Part shown: positions 1-8,116 of the stretch, one piece after another | How the letters are laid out: each line of letters starts with the position of its first letter | Numbering within the stretch: position 1 is the first letter of the stretch | From: Bradyrhizobium manausense | GTDB lineage: Bacteria; Pseudomonadota; Alphaproteobacteria; Rhizobiales; Xanthobacteraceae | Reading direction: 5' to 3' | Assembly (NCBI RefSeq): GCF_018130615.1 | Contig: NZ_JAFCKB010000007.1 | Location: 279,962-343,961, forward strand | Length of the DNA: 64,000 nucleotides | Position numbers and translations under genes: made by a program | Notes under the pieces: model-generated | What the model saw: the letters and a program-made list of their open reading frames with translations, nothing else | The model's database searches: none | Told to the model about the DNA's origin: nothing

Positions 1-1
1 G

Positions 2-541
2 GAGACCCGCCAGATCAAGAAGATGATCTCGTCCTATGTCGGCGAGAACAAGCTGTTCGCCCAGCAATTCCTGGCCGGCGAGCTGGAGCTCGAATTCAAC
101 CCGCAAGGCACGCTCGCCGAGCGCATCCGCGCCGGCGGCGCCGGCATCCCGGCCTTCTACACCAAGACCGGCGTCGGCACGCTGATCGCCGAAGGCAAGG
201 AAGTGAAGGAGTTCGACGGCGAGAAGTACCTGATGGAGCGCGGCCTGTTCGCCGACCTCGCCATCGTGCACGCCTGGAAGGGCGACACCGCCGGCAACCT
301 CATCTACCGCAAGACTGCGCGCAACTTTAACCCGATGATGGCGACCGCCGCCAAGATCACGGTGGCCGAGGTCGAGCATCTCGTTCCCGCCGGTGAACTC
401 AATCCCGACCACATCCACACGCCCGGCATTTTCGTGAAGCGCATCGTCGAGGTCGGCACGGCCACGAAGCGCATCGAATTCCGCAACACCCGCCCGCGCC
501 CGACCAGCGCACCCGCGGCCGGAACAGGAGTTGAAATCTGA
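2..541 (+). CDS. scoA: 3-oxoacid CoA-transferase subunit A (5' end outside window)
   Basis: Subunit A of succinyl-CoA:3-oxoacid CoA-transferase, which moves CoA from succinyl-CoA to acetoacetate or a similar 3-oxoacid in ketone body or PHB turnover and aromatic degradation. The reading frame is open to the left window edge, so the N-terminal part is missing. The visible 179 residues contain the family signatures [26 protein letters not shown] and, near the end, [13 protein letters not shown]. The stop overlaps the start of the subunit B gene by one base (TGATG), indicating translational coupling. The related pcaI (3-oxoadipate) assignment cannot be excluded from sequence alone. Confidence 0.93.
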   Translation, partial: ETRQIKKMISSYVGENKLFAQQFLAGELELEFNPQGTLAERIRAGGAGIPAFYTKTGVGTLIAEGKEVKEFDGEKYLMERGLFADLAIVHAWKGDTAGNLIYRKTARNFNPMMATAAKITVAEVEHLVPAGELNPDHIHTPGIFVKRIVEVGTATKRIEFRNTRPRPTSAPAAGTGVEI

Positions 542-1191
542 TGGCCTGGACCCGTGAACAGATGGCTGCGCGCGCCGCGAAGGAATTGCGTGACGGCTAC
601 TACGTCAATCTCGGCATTGGCATCCCGACGCTGGTCTCGAACTACATTCCCGACGGCGTCGACGTTAGCCTCCAGAGCGAGAACGGCATGCTCGGCATGG
701 GCCCGTTCCCCTACGAGGGCGAAGAGGACGCCGATCTGATCAACGCCGGCAAGCAGACCGTGAGCGAGCTGCCCTCGACCTCGTATTTCTCGAGCGCGGA
801 CTCCTTCGGCATGATCCGCGGCGGCCACATGGATCTGTCGATCCTCGGCGCCATGCAGGTGGCCCAGAACGGCGATCTCGCCAACTGGATGATCCCGGGC
901 AAGATGGTCAAGGGCATGGGCGGCGCGATGGACCTCGTTGCCGGCGTCAAGCGCGTCGTCGTGGTGATGGAGCATTCGGCCAAGGACGGCGCCAAGCTCC
1001 TGAAGAAGTGCAATCTGCCGCTGACCGGTGAGCGCGTCGTCGACATGGTCGTCACCGATCTCGCCGTCTTCACCATCGACAAGCACGGTGACGGCGGCAT
1101 GGCCCTGATCGAGCTCGCCGACGGCGTCACGCTCGACGAGGTCAAGGCCAAGACCGAAGCCGAATTCCGCGTCGCACTGAAGAACACGTAA
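541..1191 (+). CDS. scoB: 3-oxoacid CoA-transferase subunit B
   Basis: Subunit B (216 aa) of the same CoA-transferase. It begins [16 protein letters not shown] and carries the SENG motif ([12 protein letters not shown]), whose glutamate forms the gamma-glutamyl-CoA thioester intermediate in this family. It also has the typical [10 protein letters not shown] and GGAMDLV stretches. Length matches bacterial B subunits. It overlaps subunit A by one base, so the two are one operon, and a perfect hairpin follows the stop codon. Substrate choice (acetoacetate or 3-oxoadipate) is not resolved here. Confidence 0.95.
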   Translation: MAWTREQMAARAAKELRDGYYVNLGIGIPTLVSNYIPDGVDVSLQSENGMLGMGPFPYEGEEDADLINAGKQTVSELPSTSYFSSADSFGMIRGGHMDLSILGAMQVAQNGDLANWMIPGKMVKGMGGAMDLVAGVKRVVVVMEHSAKDGAKLLKKCNLPLTGERVVDMVVTDLAVFTIDKHGDGGMALIELADGVTLDEVKAKTEAEFRVALKNT

Positions 1192-1214
1192 GCGGGCGAT
1201 CGCAATCATCGTGA

Positions 1215-1245
1215 AATGGCCGGGCTTCGTCCCGGCCATTTTCGT
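1215..1245 (+). terminator. Rho-independent terminator after scoAB
   Basis: A perfect 10-bp stem (AATGGCCGGG / CCCGGCCATT) with a 6-base loop is followed by a T-rich stretch, 23 bases after the scoB stop. Confidence 0.75.
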
Positions 1246-1267
1246 TTGTCTCGCCACAAACAGCCCT

Positions 1268-1373
1268 CGTCATTCCGGGGCGCGACGTAGTCGCGAGCCC
1301 GGAATCCATGAACCACGAGCCGGGTTTATGGATTCCGGGTCTGCGTGCTTGCGCGCGCATCCCGGAATGACGA
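1268..1373. repeat. Palindromic interspersed repeat, family A
   Basis: The element starts CGTCATTCCGGGGC and ends CCCGGAATGACG, with internal inverted GAGCCCGGAATCCATG / ATGGATTCCGGG arms. Two further copies occur at 5404-5512 and 35868-35950. All lie between genes, after 3' ends. This is typical of the short palindromic repeats scattered through Bradyrhizobium chromosomes. Confidence 0.8.
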
Positions 1374-1386
1374 GGCTGAGAATCGG

Positions 1387-2265
1387 CTACGACCTCGCCG
1401 CCCAGACCTTGCTCCACCGCGCCGACACGCTCGCCACCCACGACCGCTCCTCGCGCACCAGGCGGAAGCCGAGATTGGCGGGCGGTACGCCTTGCGCGCA
1501 GCCGCCGGCGCGGGCGTCGCGGATGAAGTCGGTGACATAGGCGCGGTGCGCGCCCTCTGCGACGCGCACGCCGCAATTCACCGTCGGCCGGCCGGCATTG
1601 CCGGCCTCGTCGACACGCGAGCGCACGAAGCAGGTTGACGTCCACTCCCAGACATTGCCGGCGAGATCGGAGACGCCGCGCTCGTTCAGGCCGAACTTGC
1701 CGAACGGGTAGGCTGTGGTGTCGGAGAGGTCGCGCTCGGATTCTCGCTCGTAGCGGCTGATCCAGCGCTTGGACGGGTCGTTCGCGTCGACCGCAACGCC
1801 GTCGTCCTTGAACCGGCTGCCCGCCGCAAAGGCCCATTCCTCGTCGCTCGGCAGGCGATAGTGCGCGCCGGTCTTGCGCGAGAGCCAGGATGCGTAGGCT
1901 TCGGCATCGTGCCAGCTGACCTGCACGGCCGGGCGGTCGGGTGCGATGGTCATATCGCGATCGAGTCCGCGGCACCCGCCGTCCCGGACGCAAAGCTGGT
2001 AGTCAGCGGAAGAGACCTGCTCGCGCATGATGTGAAGCGGCCGCGTGAACTGCAATGCGCGTAGCGGCGCCTCGGCCTGCCGCCCGGCGCGCGTGAAGTC
2101 GCCCGCTTCGCGATAGGCGAAGCTGCCGGCGGCGATCTCGACGATTGCGGGCTCGCCCTGCGCGCCGTGCGTCGTCATCTCGGAAACCAGCGGCGCAACG
2201 GCCAGCGGTCCCGCGAAGCCGGCAGCACAGGCAAGTGCCAGTTTGAGCTTGAATGCAATCAGCAT
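1387..2265 (-). CDS. nirV: NirV-like protein with formylglycine-generating-enzyme (sulfatase-modifying) fold
   Basis: A 292-residue exported protein with an N-terminal signal peptide (about residues 1-23) and an FGE-sulfatase/SUMF1-type domain. The family signatures are VQVSWHDAEAYASWLS, YRLPSDEEWAFAAG, DLAGNVWEWTSTC and the terminal NLGFRLVREE. It lies directly downstream of nirK on the same strand, the arrangement known as nirK-nirV in denitrifying alphaproteobacteria. The biochemical role of NirV is not established; maturation or stability of the periplasmic nitrite reductase has been suggested. A strong hairpin separates it from nirK, so its level may be lower than that of nirK. Confidence 0.85.
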   Translation of the reverse strand: MLIAFKLKLALACAAGFAGPLAVAPLVSEMTTHGAQGEPAIVEIAAGSFAYREAGDFTRAGRQAEAPLRALQFTRPLHIMREQVSSADYQLCVRDGGCRGLDRDMTIAPDRPAVQVSWHDAEAYASWLSRKTGAHYRLPSDEEWAFAAGSRFKDDGVAVDANDPSKRWISRYERESERDLSDTTAYPFGKFGLNERGVSDLAGNVWEWTSTCFVRSRVDEAGNAGRPTVNCGVRVAEGAHRAYVTDFIRDARAGGCAQGVPPANLGFRLVREERSWVASVSARWSKVWAARS

Positions 2266-2285
2266 GGTCGTTCCCCCGAAAGAAG

Positions 2286-2311
2286 AAGGGGCCGGTGATT
2301 GCCGGCCCCTT
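2286..2311 (-). terminator. Hairpin between nirK and nirV
   Basis: A 10-bp perfect stem (AAGGGGCCGG / CCGGCCCCTT, 6-base loop) lies just after the nirK stop on the nirK strand, followed by a pyrimidine-rich CTTCTTTC tract. It could end most nirK transcripts or attenuate read-through into nirV. Confidence 0.6.
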
Positions 2312-2319
2312 CACGCCAT

Positions 2320-3426
2320 TTAGTTGGTGCTGGCGGCCGGTATGTCCGCAGGCGCCTTCACCTGGGTCATCAGGTCGTCGTTCCACTTGCCCTCGACCTT
2401 GAAGTGCGCGGTGGCGCCGAGGTCGGCGGCTTCGATCAGATTATGCGTGACATAAGCGTAGATGCCGGGTTGCAGGAACTTGTACAGCGCCGCTCCCGCC
2501 GAGCCGCCGCGGATGAACCAGGTCTCGAGTCCGGTCTCCGGCGGATTGGAGAACTTGCCGGTCTCCCAGACATAGTCGCCATGGCCGCCGATCAGATGCG
2601 GACGGCTGTCGCGGTTGGCCTGCGAGTGCACGATCAGCACGTTCTCGCCGACATTCGCGGTCAGCGCGTTCTTGCCGGTGAGTGCGCCGACCTTGCCGTT
2701 GAACACGACATGGGTGGGAGTGAGCTTCTTCATCACCTCTTCGGTGTCGGTGAAGGCTTCGCCCGGCGAGTCATAGGACTTGAAATTGCCCTTCTCGTCG
2801 CGCGGCACGTACATGTCCTGCTCGCCGATGTAATAGACCTTGTCGTATTTCAGCGCGTGGCCCTTGCCGTCGTTGAGGCCGTCACGCGGCAGCACCATCA
2901 CAGCGCCGTTCATGCCGGAGACGACGTGCCAGGGGATCATCGGACCGCCGGGCGCGCAGTGATAGACGAACACGCCGGTCCGGGTCGCCTTCCAGCGCAG
3001 CACGACCTGCTCGCCGGGATTGACCAGGGTGAGCGCGCCGCCGCCGAGCGCACCGGTTGCGGAATGGAAGTCGATGTTGTGCGGCATGGTGTTGGTCGCG
3101 GGATTGACCAGCGTCAGCTCGACGTAGTCGCCCTCATGCGCGACCATCAGCGGACCCGGCATCGAGCCGTTGAACGTCATGGCCTGGAAGGTGGTGCCCT
3201 TCTCGTCGATGACGACCTTCTTCTCCTGAATCGTGAGCTTGAACTCGAGGATCTTGGGACCCTGCTTCGTCGCTTGCTCGTGCGCATGCACGAAGGGCGG
3301 AGCGACCAGCTCCACCTTCTGGCGCGGCAGCTTGAGATCTTCGGCAGCGAAGGCGGGTGTTGCCAGCATCAGGGCGGTCGCTGCTGCGCTGATCAATGCG
3401 GCTCTGCGGGTGAACATCGGAAGCAT
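2320..3426 (-). CDS. nirK: Copper-containing dissimilatory nitrite reductase
   Basis: Periplasmic NO-forming nitrite reductase of 368 residues with two cupredoxin domains. The N-terminus has a twin-arginine-like leader ([17 protein letters not shown]...AFA). Type-1 copper ligands are visible as H116, C157 ([10 protein letters not shown]), H167 and M172. Type-2 copper ligands are H121, H156 and H328 (YAYVTHNL), and the catalytic pair is D119 (HNIDFH) and H282 (GGHGDYVW). All ligands are present, so the enzyme should be active. It reduces nitrite from the periplasmic nitrate reductase encoded at 37.2-41.4 kb. An FNR/FixK2-type box lies 60-73 bases upstream of the start. Confidence 0.97.
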   Translation of the reverse strand: MLPMFTRRAALISAAATALMLATPAFAAEDLKLPRQKVELVAPPFVHAHEQATKQGPKILEFKLTIQEKKVVIDEKGTTFQAMTFNGSMPGPLMVAHEGDYVELTLVNPATNTMPHNIDFHSATGALGGGALTLVNPGEQVVLRWKATRTGVFVYHCAPGGPMIPWHVVSGMNGAVMVLPRDGLNDGKGHALKYDKVYYIGEQDMYVPRDEKGNFKSYDSPGEAFTDTEEVMKKLTPTHVVFNGKVGALTGKNALTANVGENVLIVHSQANRDSRPHLIGGHGDYVWETGKFSNPPETGLETWFIRGGSAGAALYKFLQPGIYAYVTHNLIEAADLGATAHFKVEGKWNDDLMTQVKAPADIPAASTN

Positions 3427-3485
3427 CCTTCATGTGAAAGGGTTTTGATGACGGATGCAGTGTGCGCCTATCCTGGCAAGCGTGT

Positions 3486-3499
3486 TTGCGCTGCGACAA
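3486..3499 (-). promoter_or_regulatory. FixK2/NnrR-type box upstream of nirK
   Basis: On the nirK strand the 14-mer reads TTGTCGCAGCGCAA, matching TTG-N8-CAA with one deviation (T at position 4) from the FixK2 consensus TTG(A/C)-N6-(T/G)CAA. Its centre is 66 bases upstream of the nirK ATG, suitable for an activator at about -41. Confidence 0.7.
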
Positions 3500-3669
3500 G
3501 GTTTTGCCGGATTCGCCTCCGGTAAAATCCTTAAGAGGTTTGCCGAAGAGCCACCGCGTGAAGGGCGCAACGGCAGAGCACGCGACACAAGTCGCGCCAA
3601 TAGCCGCGTCAGCGGCAAGTCATTCGCATGTTCAGTGATGTTCGATCGTGAATGATCTAAATGCGTCGA

Positions 3670-3876
3670 TCAGAGAAGCTCGATCGCGATCCAGACCGTC
3701 GCCCAGACTGCGAGCGAGAGTGCAGCAAGCACGACGGCCGCAATGGCCAGCACGCGTACGAGCTGGCCCGCGCCGGTGGCCGGCGCGACGGGGACGGGAC
3801 GAAAATCGTCGAAGCGGGGGATATGGCCGCGAATACCGACAAGCCAGAGAACGAGATCGAGCGCGAACGACGCCAT
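3670..3876 (-). CDS. Small membrane protein in the denitrification block
   Basis: A 68-residue protein with an N-terminal hydrophobic stretch (ALDLVLWLVGI), a short polar/proline region (RFDDFRPVPVAPA) and a C-terminal membrane segment rich in A, V and L (about residues 40-66). I do not recognise the family. It has a good ribosome-binding site (GGGAGA, about 7 bases before ATG). It lies between nirK and hemN, divergent from hemN, and shares with hemN a perfect FixK2 box. That suggests low-oxygen expression and perhaps a role in nitrite or NO metabolism, which is inference only. Confidence 0.6.
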   Translation of the reverse strand: MASFALDLVLWLVGIRGHIPRFDDFRPVPVAPATGAGQLVRVLAIAAVVLAALSLAVWATVWIAIELL

Positions 3877-3943
3877 GGCCTATCTCCCAAGGGACGATAA
3901 GGGACGATGGTTGACACCATGGGCCCAATCCGGCGCTCAGACA

Positions 3944-3957
3944 TTGAGCAAGCGCAA
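3944..3957. promoter_or_regulatory. FixK2-type box between the small membrane protein gene and hemN
   Basis: TTGAGCAAGCGCAA is an exact match to TTG(A/C)-N6-(T/G)CAA. It is 86 bases before the hemN ATG and 68 bases before the divergent small ORF, so it could drive either or both. Confidence 0.75.
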
Positions 3958-4042
3958 GGTCGTCAGGCAGAAAACGGGTAATCCAATGCCATCCAGAGTC
4001 GGCCGCGACTGCCAGCGGCATAAATTTACGAATGGGTAAGAC

Positions 4043-5395
4043 ATGAGGATCGATCTCGCGGCCAATTACGGCGAGGAGCGTCTGCCGCGCTACACGAGCT
4101 ATCCCACTGCGCCGCATTTTTCACCGGCGATCGGCGCCGATACCTACGCACGCTGGCTGTCCGAGCTTCCCGGCGATGCCAGTGCGTCACTCTATCTGCA
4201 CGTGCCGTTCTGCCGCGAGATGTGCTGGTATTGCGGCTGCCACACCCAGATCGTCCGTCGCGACGGACTGATCGCGGCCTATCAGCAAACGCTTTGCAGC
4301 GAGATTGCAGAGGTCGCCGAGACCATCGGTCGCCGTATCAAGGTCGAGCACATCCATTTTGGCGGCGGCACGCCGACGATCATGGCGCCGGAAGCCTTTG
4401 CCGAGTTGATGGCGGCGATGCGTCACGCCTTCTTCGTGCTGCCCTCGGCCGAAATCGCCGTCGAGATCGACCCACGGACATTGACCGCAGAGATGGTCGA
4501 GGCCATGCGGCTCTCCGGCGTCAATCGCGCGAGCCTGGGGGTGCAGAGCTTCGATCCCGTCGTGCAGCGCGCGATCAACCGCGTGCAGAGTTACGAGCAG
4601 ACCGCCTCCGTCGTCGACAGGCTCAGGCGTGCCGGGATCATGGGACTGAATTTCGATCTGATCTACGGCCTTCCGCACCAGACCATCGCGTCCTGTCTGG
4701 ATACGGTGCGGCGTTCGCTCGAGCTCGCGCCGGCCCGTTTCTCGGTGTTCGGCTACGCGCATGTGCCGAGCTTCAAGAAGCACCAGCGCATGATCAATGA
4801 GGCGCACCTGCCGGACGGCCTTGCGCGCCACGACCAGGCTTGCGCCATCGCCAACGCGCTGAAGGAGGCCGGCTATGTGCAGATCGGCCTCGACCATTTT
4901 GCGCGTCCCGATGATGCCATGGCCGTGGCCTTCGATCAGGGGACGCTGCGGCGCAACTTTCAGGGCTACACCACCGATCAGGGCGAGGTGTTGCTCGGCT
5001 TCGGTGCCAGCGCGATCGGGCATCTGCCGCAAGGCTACGTCCAGAACGACGTGCAGATCGGCGCTTATCAGCACAGCATCACGAACGGCCGCCTCGCCAC
5101 AGCGAAGGGCTATAGGCTCACCGACGACGACCGTCTGCGCGCCGATATCATCGAGCGGATCATGTGCGAGTTCGGCGCCGATCTCGGCGACATCTGCGCG
5201 CGACATGGCGCCGAACCGGAGGCGATGCTGGCGTCGGCATCGCGGCTGAAGTCCCTGATCTCGGATGGTGTAGTGAAGCTGGATGGCGACCGTCTCGCGG
5301 TTGCGAACGACTCGCGCTTCCTGGTCCGCAGCGTTGCTGCCGCGTTCGATGCGCATCTCGATCCGGGGAAGCAGTTGCATAGTCGGGCGGTGTAG
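4043..5395 (+). CDS. hemN: Oxygen-independent coproporphyrinogen III oxidase/dehydrogenase
   Basis: Radical-SAM enzyme (450 aa) that decarboxylates coproporphyrinogen III to protoporphyrinogen IX without oxygen, supplying haem during anaerobic or nitrate respiration. The [4Fe-4S]/SAM motif is HVPFCREMCWYCGCHTQ (C57, C61, C64, plus the extra C66 typical of true HemN). It is followed by HFGGGTPTIM and the GVQSFDPVVQ, FDLIYGLPHQT and GFGASAIGHLP motifs. Full length agrees with HemN rather than the shorter HemW. It is preceded by a perfect FixK2 box, as expected of a low-oxygen-induced copy. It probably works for the c- and b-type haem needs of the nap and NO-handling enzymes. Confidence 0.96.
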   Translation: MRIDLAANYGEERLPRYTSYPTAPHFSPAIGADTYARWLSELPGDASASLYLHVPFCREMCWYCGCHTQIVRRDGLIAAYQQTLCSEIAEVAETIGRRIKVEHIHFGGGTPTIMAPEAFAELMAAMRHAFFVLPSAEIAVEIDPRTLTAEMVEAMRLSGVNRASLGVQSFDPVVQRAINRVQSYEQTASVVDRLRRAGIMGLNFDLIYGLPHQTIASCLDTVRRSLELAPARFSVFGYAHVPSFKKHQRMINEAHLPDGLARHDQACAIANALKEAGYVQIGLDHFARPDDAMAVAFDQGTLRRNFQGYTTDQGEVLLGFGASAIGHLPQGYVQNDVQIGAYQHSITNGRLATAKGYRLTDDDRLRADIIERIMCEFGADLGDICARHGAEPEAMLASASRLKSLISDGVVKLDGDRLAVANDSRFLVRSVAAAFDAHLDPGKQLHSRAV

Positions 5396-5403
5396 CCTCT
5401 CTC

Positions 5404-5512
5404 CGTCATTCCGGGGCGTGCGAAGCACGAGCCCGGAATCCATTTTTCCACGTGATCTGCTGCATGATGGATTCCGGGCTCGCGCCAAAGCGGCGCGCCC
5501 CGGAATGACGAG
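5404..5512. repeat. Palindromic interspersed repeat, family A
   Basis: Second copy of the repeat seen at 1268-1373. It starts CGTCATTCCGGGGCGTGCGA, ends CCCCGGAATGACGAG, and has internal GGAATCCAT / ATGGATTCC arms. It lies directly after hemN. Confidence 0.8.
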
Positions 5513-5531
5513 TTGAGGAACTGGCGACAGC

Positions 5532-5545
5532 TTGCGCTTCAACAA
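5532..5545 (+). promoter_or_regulatory. FixK2/FNR-like box upstream of the DUF1858 gene
   Basis: TTGCGCTTCAACAA fits TTG-N8-CAA and the left half TTGC, with a mismatch (A) at position 11. Its centre is about 55 bases upstream of the ATG. Confidence 0.5.
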
Positions 5546-5593
5546 AGAAACTCCGGCCACCTCCGCTATTTTCGTTTCGGAACGGAGTTGTCC

Positions 5594-5791
5594 ATGCCTT
5601 TCCGATCTGACGATGTGGTCGATGACATCATGCGTACGGCGCCGCACACGATCCGCGTGTTCCTCGCCTTCAAGATGGCCTGTGTCGGCTGTCCGATCGC
5701 AACCTTCCATACTGTGGACGATGCCTGCCGCGAGCATGGTATCGACCGCGACAAATTCCTGGCTGCGCTGAGCGATTGCGTGCCGGCATGA
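5594..5791 (+). CDS. DUF1858 domain protein
   Basis: A 65-residue cytoplasmic protein, MPFRSDDVVDDIMRT onward, with the DUF1858 hallmark MACVGCPIATFHTVDDAC: a CxxC pair followed by conserved Phe-His-Thr. This domain also forms the N-terminus of ScdA/RIC (YtfE) iron-sulfur repair proteins, so a redox or NO/iron-sulfur role is plausible. The start is chosen at the ATG after GGAG. Longer in-frame extension upstream runs through the promoter box and is unlikely to be translated. It stands between hemN and nnrR, supporting membership in the low-oxygen/NO regulon. Confidence 0.8.
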   Translation: MPFRSDDVVDDIMRTAPHTIRVFLAFKMACVGCPIATFHTVDDACREHGIDRDKFLAALSDCVPA

Positions 5792-5827
5792 GGCGGATCG
5801 GAGTCTGCGCGGGGGCGCGCGGATTTC

Positions 5828-6058
5828 CGGGTGAGGGAGAGCTTTCGCCGCAAGCGAAAGTGCCCTCACCCCTGATTTTTGTGTTCACCTCTCCGCGCTT
5901 GCGGGGAGAGGTCGGATTGCATCGCATCGCAAGATGCAATCCCGGTGAGGGGGTACAGGCCTCGCTACGATCTCATACGTGGAAGGAAGCCGTCACCCCA
6001 ACCCTCTCAGCGCGAGCGAAGCTCGTCGCGGCCCCGTAAGAACGGGGAGAGGGAGAGG
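5828..6058. repeat. Intergenic repeat, family B (CTCTCC...GGAGAG type)
   Basis: A composite of inverted segments such as CACCTCTCCGCGCTTGCGGGG, GGATTGCATCGCATCGCAAG and ATGCAATCCCGGTGAGGG. Related copies are at 29527-29685 and 31724-31874, with single hairpins at 12307-12340 and 63903-63933. It fills the gap between the DUF1858 gene and nnrR, which are convergent. Confidence 0.75.
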
Positions 6059-6063
6059 ATAAG

Positions 6064-6774
6064 TTACGCCGCGCCGCTGTCCGGGTTTCGTTCCGCCAGC
6101 ACGACGATCCGGTGCGGCTCGCGCAGGATGATGCGCTGTCGGCCGCTCTCGACGAGCCCTTGGCTCTCCCAGCCGCTGAGGATGCGGCTCACCGTGTGCA
6201 GCGTGGTGCCGGTCATCTGCGCAATGTCCTGGCGGCTGATCGGGAAGTCGATCTCGATACCCTTTTCGAGCTTCTTGCCGGATTGGTTGGCGAGCCGCAG
6301 CAATGCATGCGCGACGCGTTGCTCGACCTGTTGGGTCGACATTTCCAGGATGCGGGTGTGACTCTCCTGCAGCCGCTTGCCGACGGTCTGCATCGTGTTG
6401 GCGGCGAGGGAGGGAAACCGCTCGATCAGCCGCGGCCAGGCCGAGGTCGGCCAGATCAGCACCACGCTGTCGTCGACGGCCATCGCGGTCGCCGGATATT
6501 GCGCCGTGCCGATCGCCATCGCGAGCCCGAAGGTCTCTCCGGGCGCGACGTAGCGCACCACGATCTGCTCGCCGGTCGGCGTGGTCTTGGCCGCACGGAC
6601 GTGGCCGTGCAGCAGCAGGAAGAAGGACTTCGCGTCCGCGCCCTGCTCGAAAATGGCGGTGCTCTTGGGATAGCGCGCCGAACGGGCCTCGCGCAGGATC
6701 TCGTCGAGGTCGTCCGGCTTGACGCCGGCAAACAGCGGCAAATGCGCAACCAGCGATGTGTCGACCTTGGCCAT
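6064..6774 (-). CDS. nnrR: NnrR-type Crp/Fnr transcriptional regulator
   Basis: A 236-residue Crp/Fnr-family regulator with an N-terminal cyclic-nucleotide-binding-like beta-roll (HLPLFAGVKPDDLDEIL ... GETFGLAMAI) and a C-terminal helix-turn-helix (FPISRQDIAQMTGTTLHTVS). It lacks the N-terminal cysteine cluster of FNR, so it does not bind an oxygen-labile iron-sulfur centre. NnrR proteins activate nir, nor and nnrS genes in response to NO. The adjacent, divergently transcribed nnrS gene supports this name over other FixK-like options. The start is the ATG preceded by GGAGG at 6-7 bases. A longer in-frame extension lacks such a signal. Confidence 0.85.
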   Translation of the reverse strand: MAKVDTSLVAHLPLFAGVKPDDLDEILREARSARYPKSTAIFEQGADAKSFFLLLHGHVRAAKTTPTGEQIVVRYVAPGETFGLAMAIGTAQYPATAMAVDDSVVLIWPTSAWPRLIERFPSLAANTMQTVGKRLQESHTRILEMSTQQVEQRVAHALLRLANQSGKKLEKGIEIDFPISRQDIAQMTGTTLHTVSRILSGWESQGLVESGRQRIILREPHRIVVLAERNPDSGAA

Positions 6775-6826
6775 TCTGCCTCCTTGACGCTCGGGAGTGT
6801 GATGGCACCTGCAATCGTCGGACAGT

Positions 6827-6840
6827 TTGCGATAGCGCAA
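6827..6840. promoter_or_regulatory. FNR/NnrR-type palindrome between nnrR and nnrS
   Basis: TTGCGATAGCGCAA is a full palindrome and exact TTG(A/C)-N6-(T/G)CAA match. It is 64 bases before the nnrS ATG and 52 bases before the nnrR ATG, so it can serve nnrS activation and nnrR autoregulation. Confidence 0.75.
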
Positions 6841-6904
6841 AACGGGTCGGCCGGGCGGCAGTATTTTTCCAAGCAACAGTTGCGAATTCACAGGAGTTGC
6901 CCCG

Positions 6905-8116
6905 ATGGCTGGTCCCCGATCCCGTAATTTTGCGGGCTGGCCGCTGTTTGCGAACAGTTTCCGGCCTTTCTTTCTGCTCGGCGCGATCCAGGCCGGCCTG
7001 TCGATCCTGGTCTGGCTGCCGATGTTCTATGGCGAGCTGTCGGTGACATCGGCCTTCGCGCCGCGGGACTGGCATGTTCACGAGATGCTCTACGGCTTTC
7101 TGCCCGCTGTCATCACCGGGTTCCTGTTCACGGCGATCCCGAACTGGACCGGTCGGCTGCCGATCCAGGGCACGTCGCTGGGGGCGCTGCTGATGGTCTG
7201 GCTCGCCGGACGCGCCGCGGTGGCACTGTCCGCCGAGATCGGCTGGGCGGTCGCGCTCGCCCTCGACGCCGCCTTCCTGGCGCTGGTCGTCGCGGCCGCA
7301 ACCCGCGAGATCATCGCGGGCGGCAATTGGCGCAATTTGCCGGTGGTGGTGCTCGTGCTGATGCTGCTCGCCGGCAATGTCGCCTTCCATCTTGAAGCAC
7401 ATTACGAGGGCGCGGCCGATGTCGGCATTCGCGTCGGGATCGGCGTGGTCGTGCTGCTGATCTCGCTCATCGGCGGCCGCATCATCCCGAGCTTCACCCG
7501 CAACTGGCTGGTCAAGTTCAACGCCGGCCGCCTGCCGGTACCGTTCGGACGCTTCGACGGCGTGGTGATCGGATTGAGCGCGCTCGCGCTGATCGGCTGG
7601 ATCGTGGCGCCGCTGAACCTGATCACCGGCGTCGTCATGGCGCTCGTCGGCCTGTTGCACCTGGTGCGGTTTGCGCGCTGGGCCGGTGACCGCACCACGC
7701 GCGAGCGGCTCTTGTTGATCCTTCACGTCGGTTACGCCTTCGTGCCATCAGGTTTCCTGCTGAATGCCCTGGCCGGCTTCGGCGTGCTGCCGCCAAGCGC
7801 CGGCATTCACGCCTGGATGACGGGCGCGGCTGGAATCATGACGCTCGCGGTCATGACGCGCGCGAGCCTCGGCCACACCGGACAGGCGCTGATGGCCTCA
7901 CCCGCCACGCAAGGGATCTACGCTGCGATCATCGTCGCGGCGCTGGCGCGGGTCGCTGCCGTGGTGTTTCCGGCGCACAGCGATGTGCTGCTGCACATTG
8001 CGGCCTGCGGTTGGATCGTCGCGTTCCTCGGGTTTGCAGCCGCGTTCGGGCCATTGCTCGCCGGCAACCCGCGGCGCGCGCTCGCCATCATGGGCATGCC
8101 GGCTCCGGCACGCTGA
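6905..8116 (+). CDS. nnrS: NnrS haem-copper membrane protein, NO stress/denitrification
   Basis: A polytopic inner-membrane protein (403 aa, about 12 hydrophobic segments) of the NnrS family. Family landmarks are FRPFFLLGAIQAG near the N-terminus, DWHVHEMLYGFLPAVITGF, TAIPNWTGR, AGNVAFH, GGRIIPSFTRNWL and, late, MTRASLGHTGQ. The several conserved histidines are likely haem/copper ligands. NnrS in other proteobacteria protects cells from NO and nitrosative stress during denitrification. It is divergent from nnrR with a shared FNR-type palindrome 64 bases upstream. Confidence 0.93.
   Translation: MAGPRSRNFAGWPLFANSFRPFFLLGAIQAGLSILVWLPMFYGELSVTSAFAPRDWHVHEMLYGFLPAVITGFLFTAIPNWTGRLPIQGTSLGALLMVWLAGRAAVALSAEIGWAVALALDAAFLALVVAAATREIIAGGNWRNLPVVVLVLMLLAGNVAFHLEAHYEGAADVGIRVGIGVVVLLISLIGGRIIPSFTRNWLVKFNAGRLPVPFGRFDGVVIGLSALALIGWIVAPLNLITGVVMALVGLLHLVRFARWAGDRTTRERLLLILHVGYAFVPSGFLLNALAGFGVLPPSAGIHAWMTGAAGIMTLAVMTRASLGHTGQALMASPATQGIYAAIIVAALARVAAVVFPAHSDVLLHIAACGWIVAFLGFAAAFGPLLAGNPRRALAIMGMPAPAR

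Noticed and set aside
4187-5869. 560-codon minus-strand frame opposite hemN
   Set aside because: The hemN motifs fix the coding strand; the antisense product has no recognisable domain and reads through a repeat.
5828-6058. Possible CRISPR array
   Set aside because: Repeated arms are inverted rather than direct and irregularly spaced, and there are no cas genes. It is a family B palindromic repeat.
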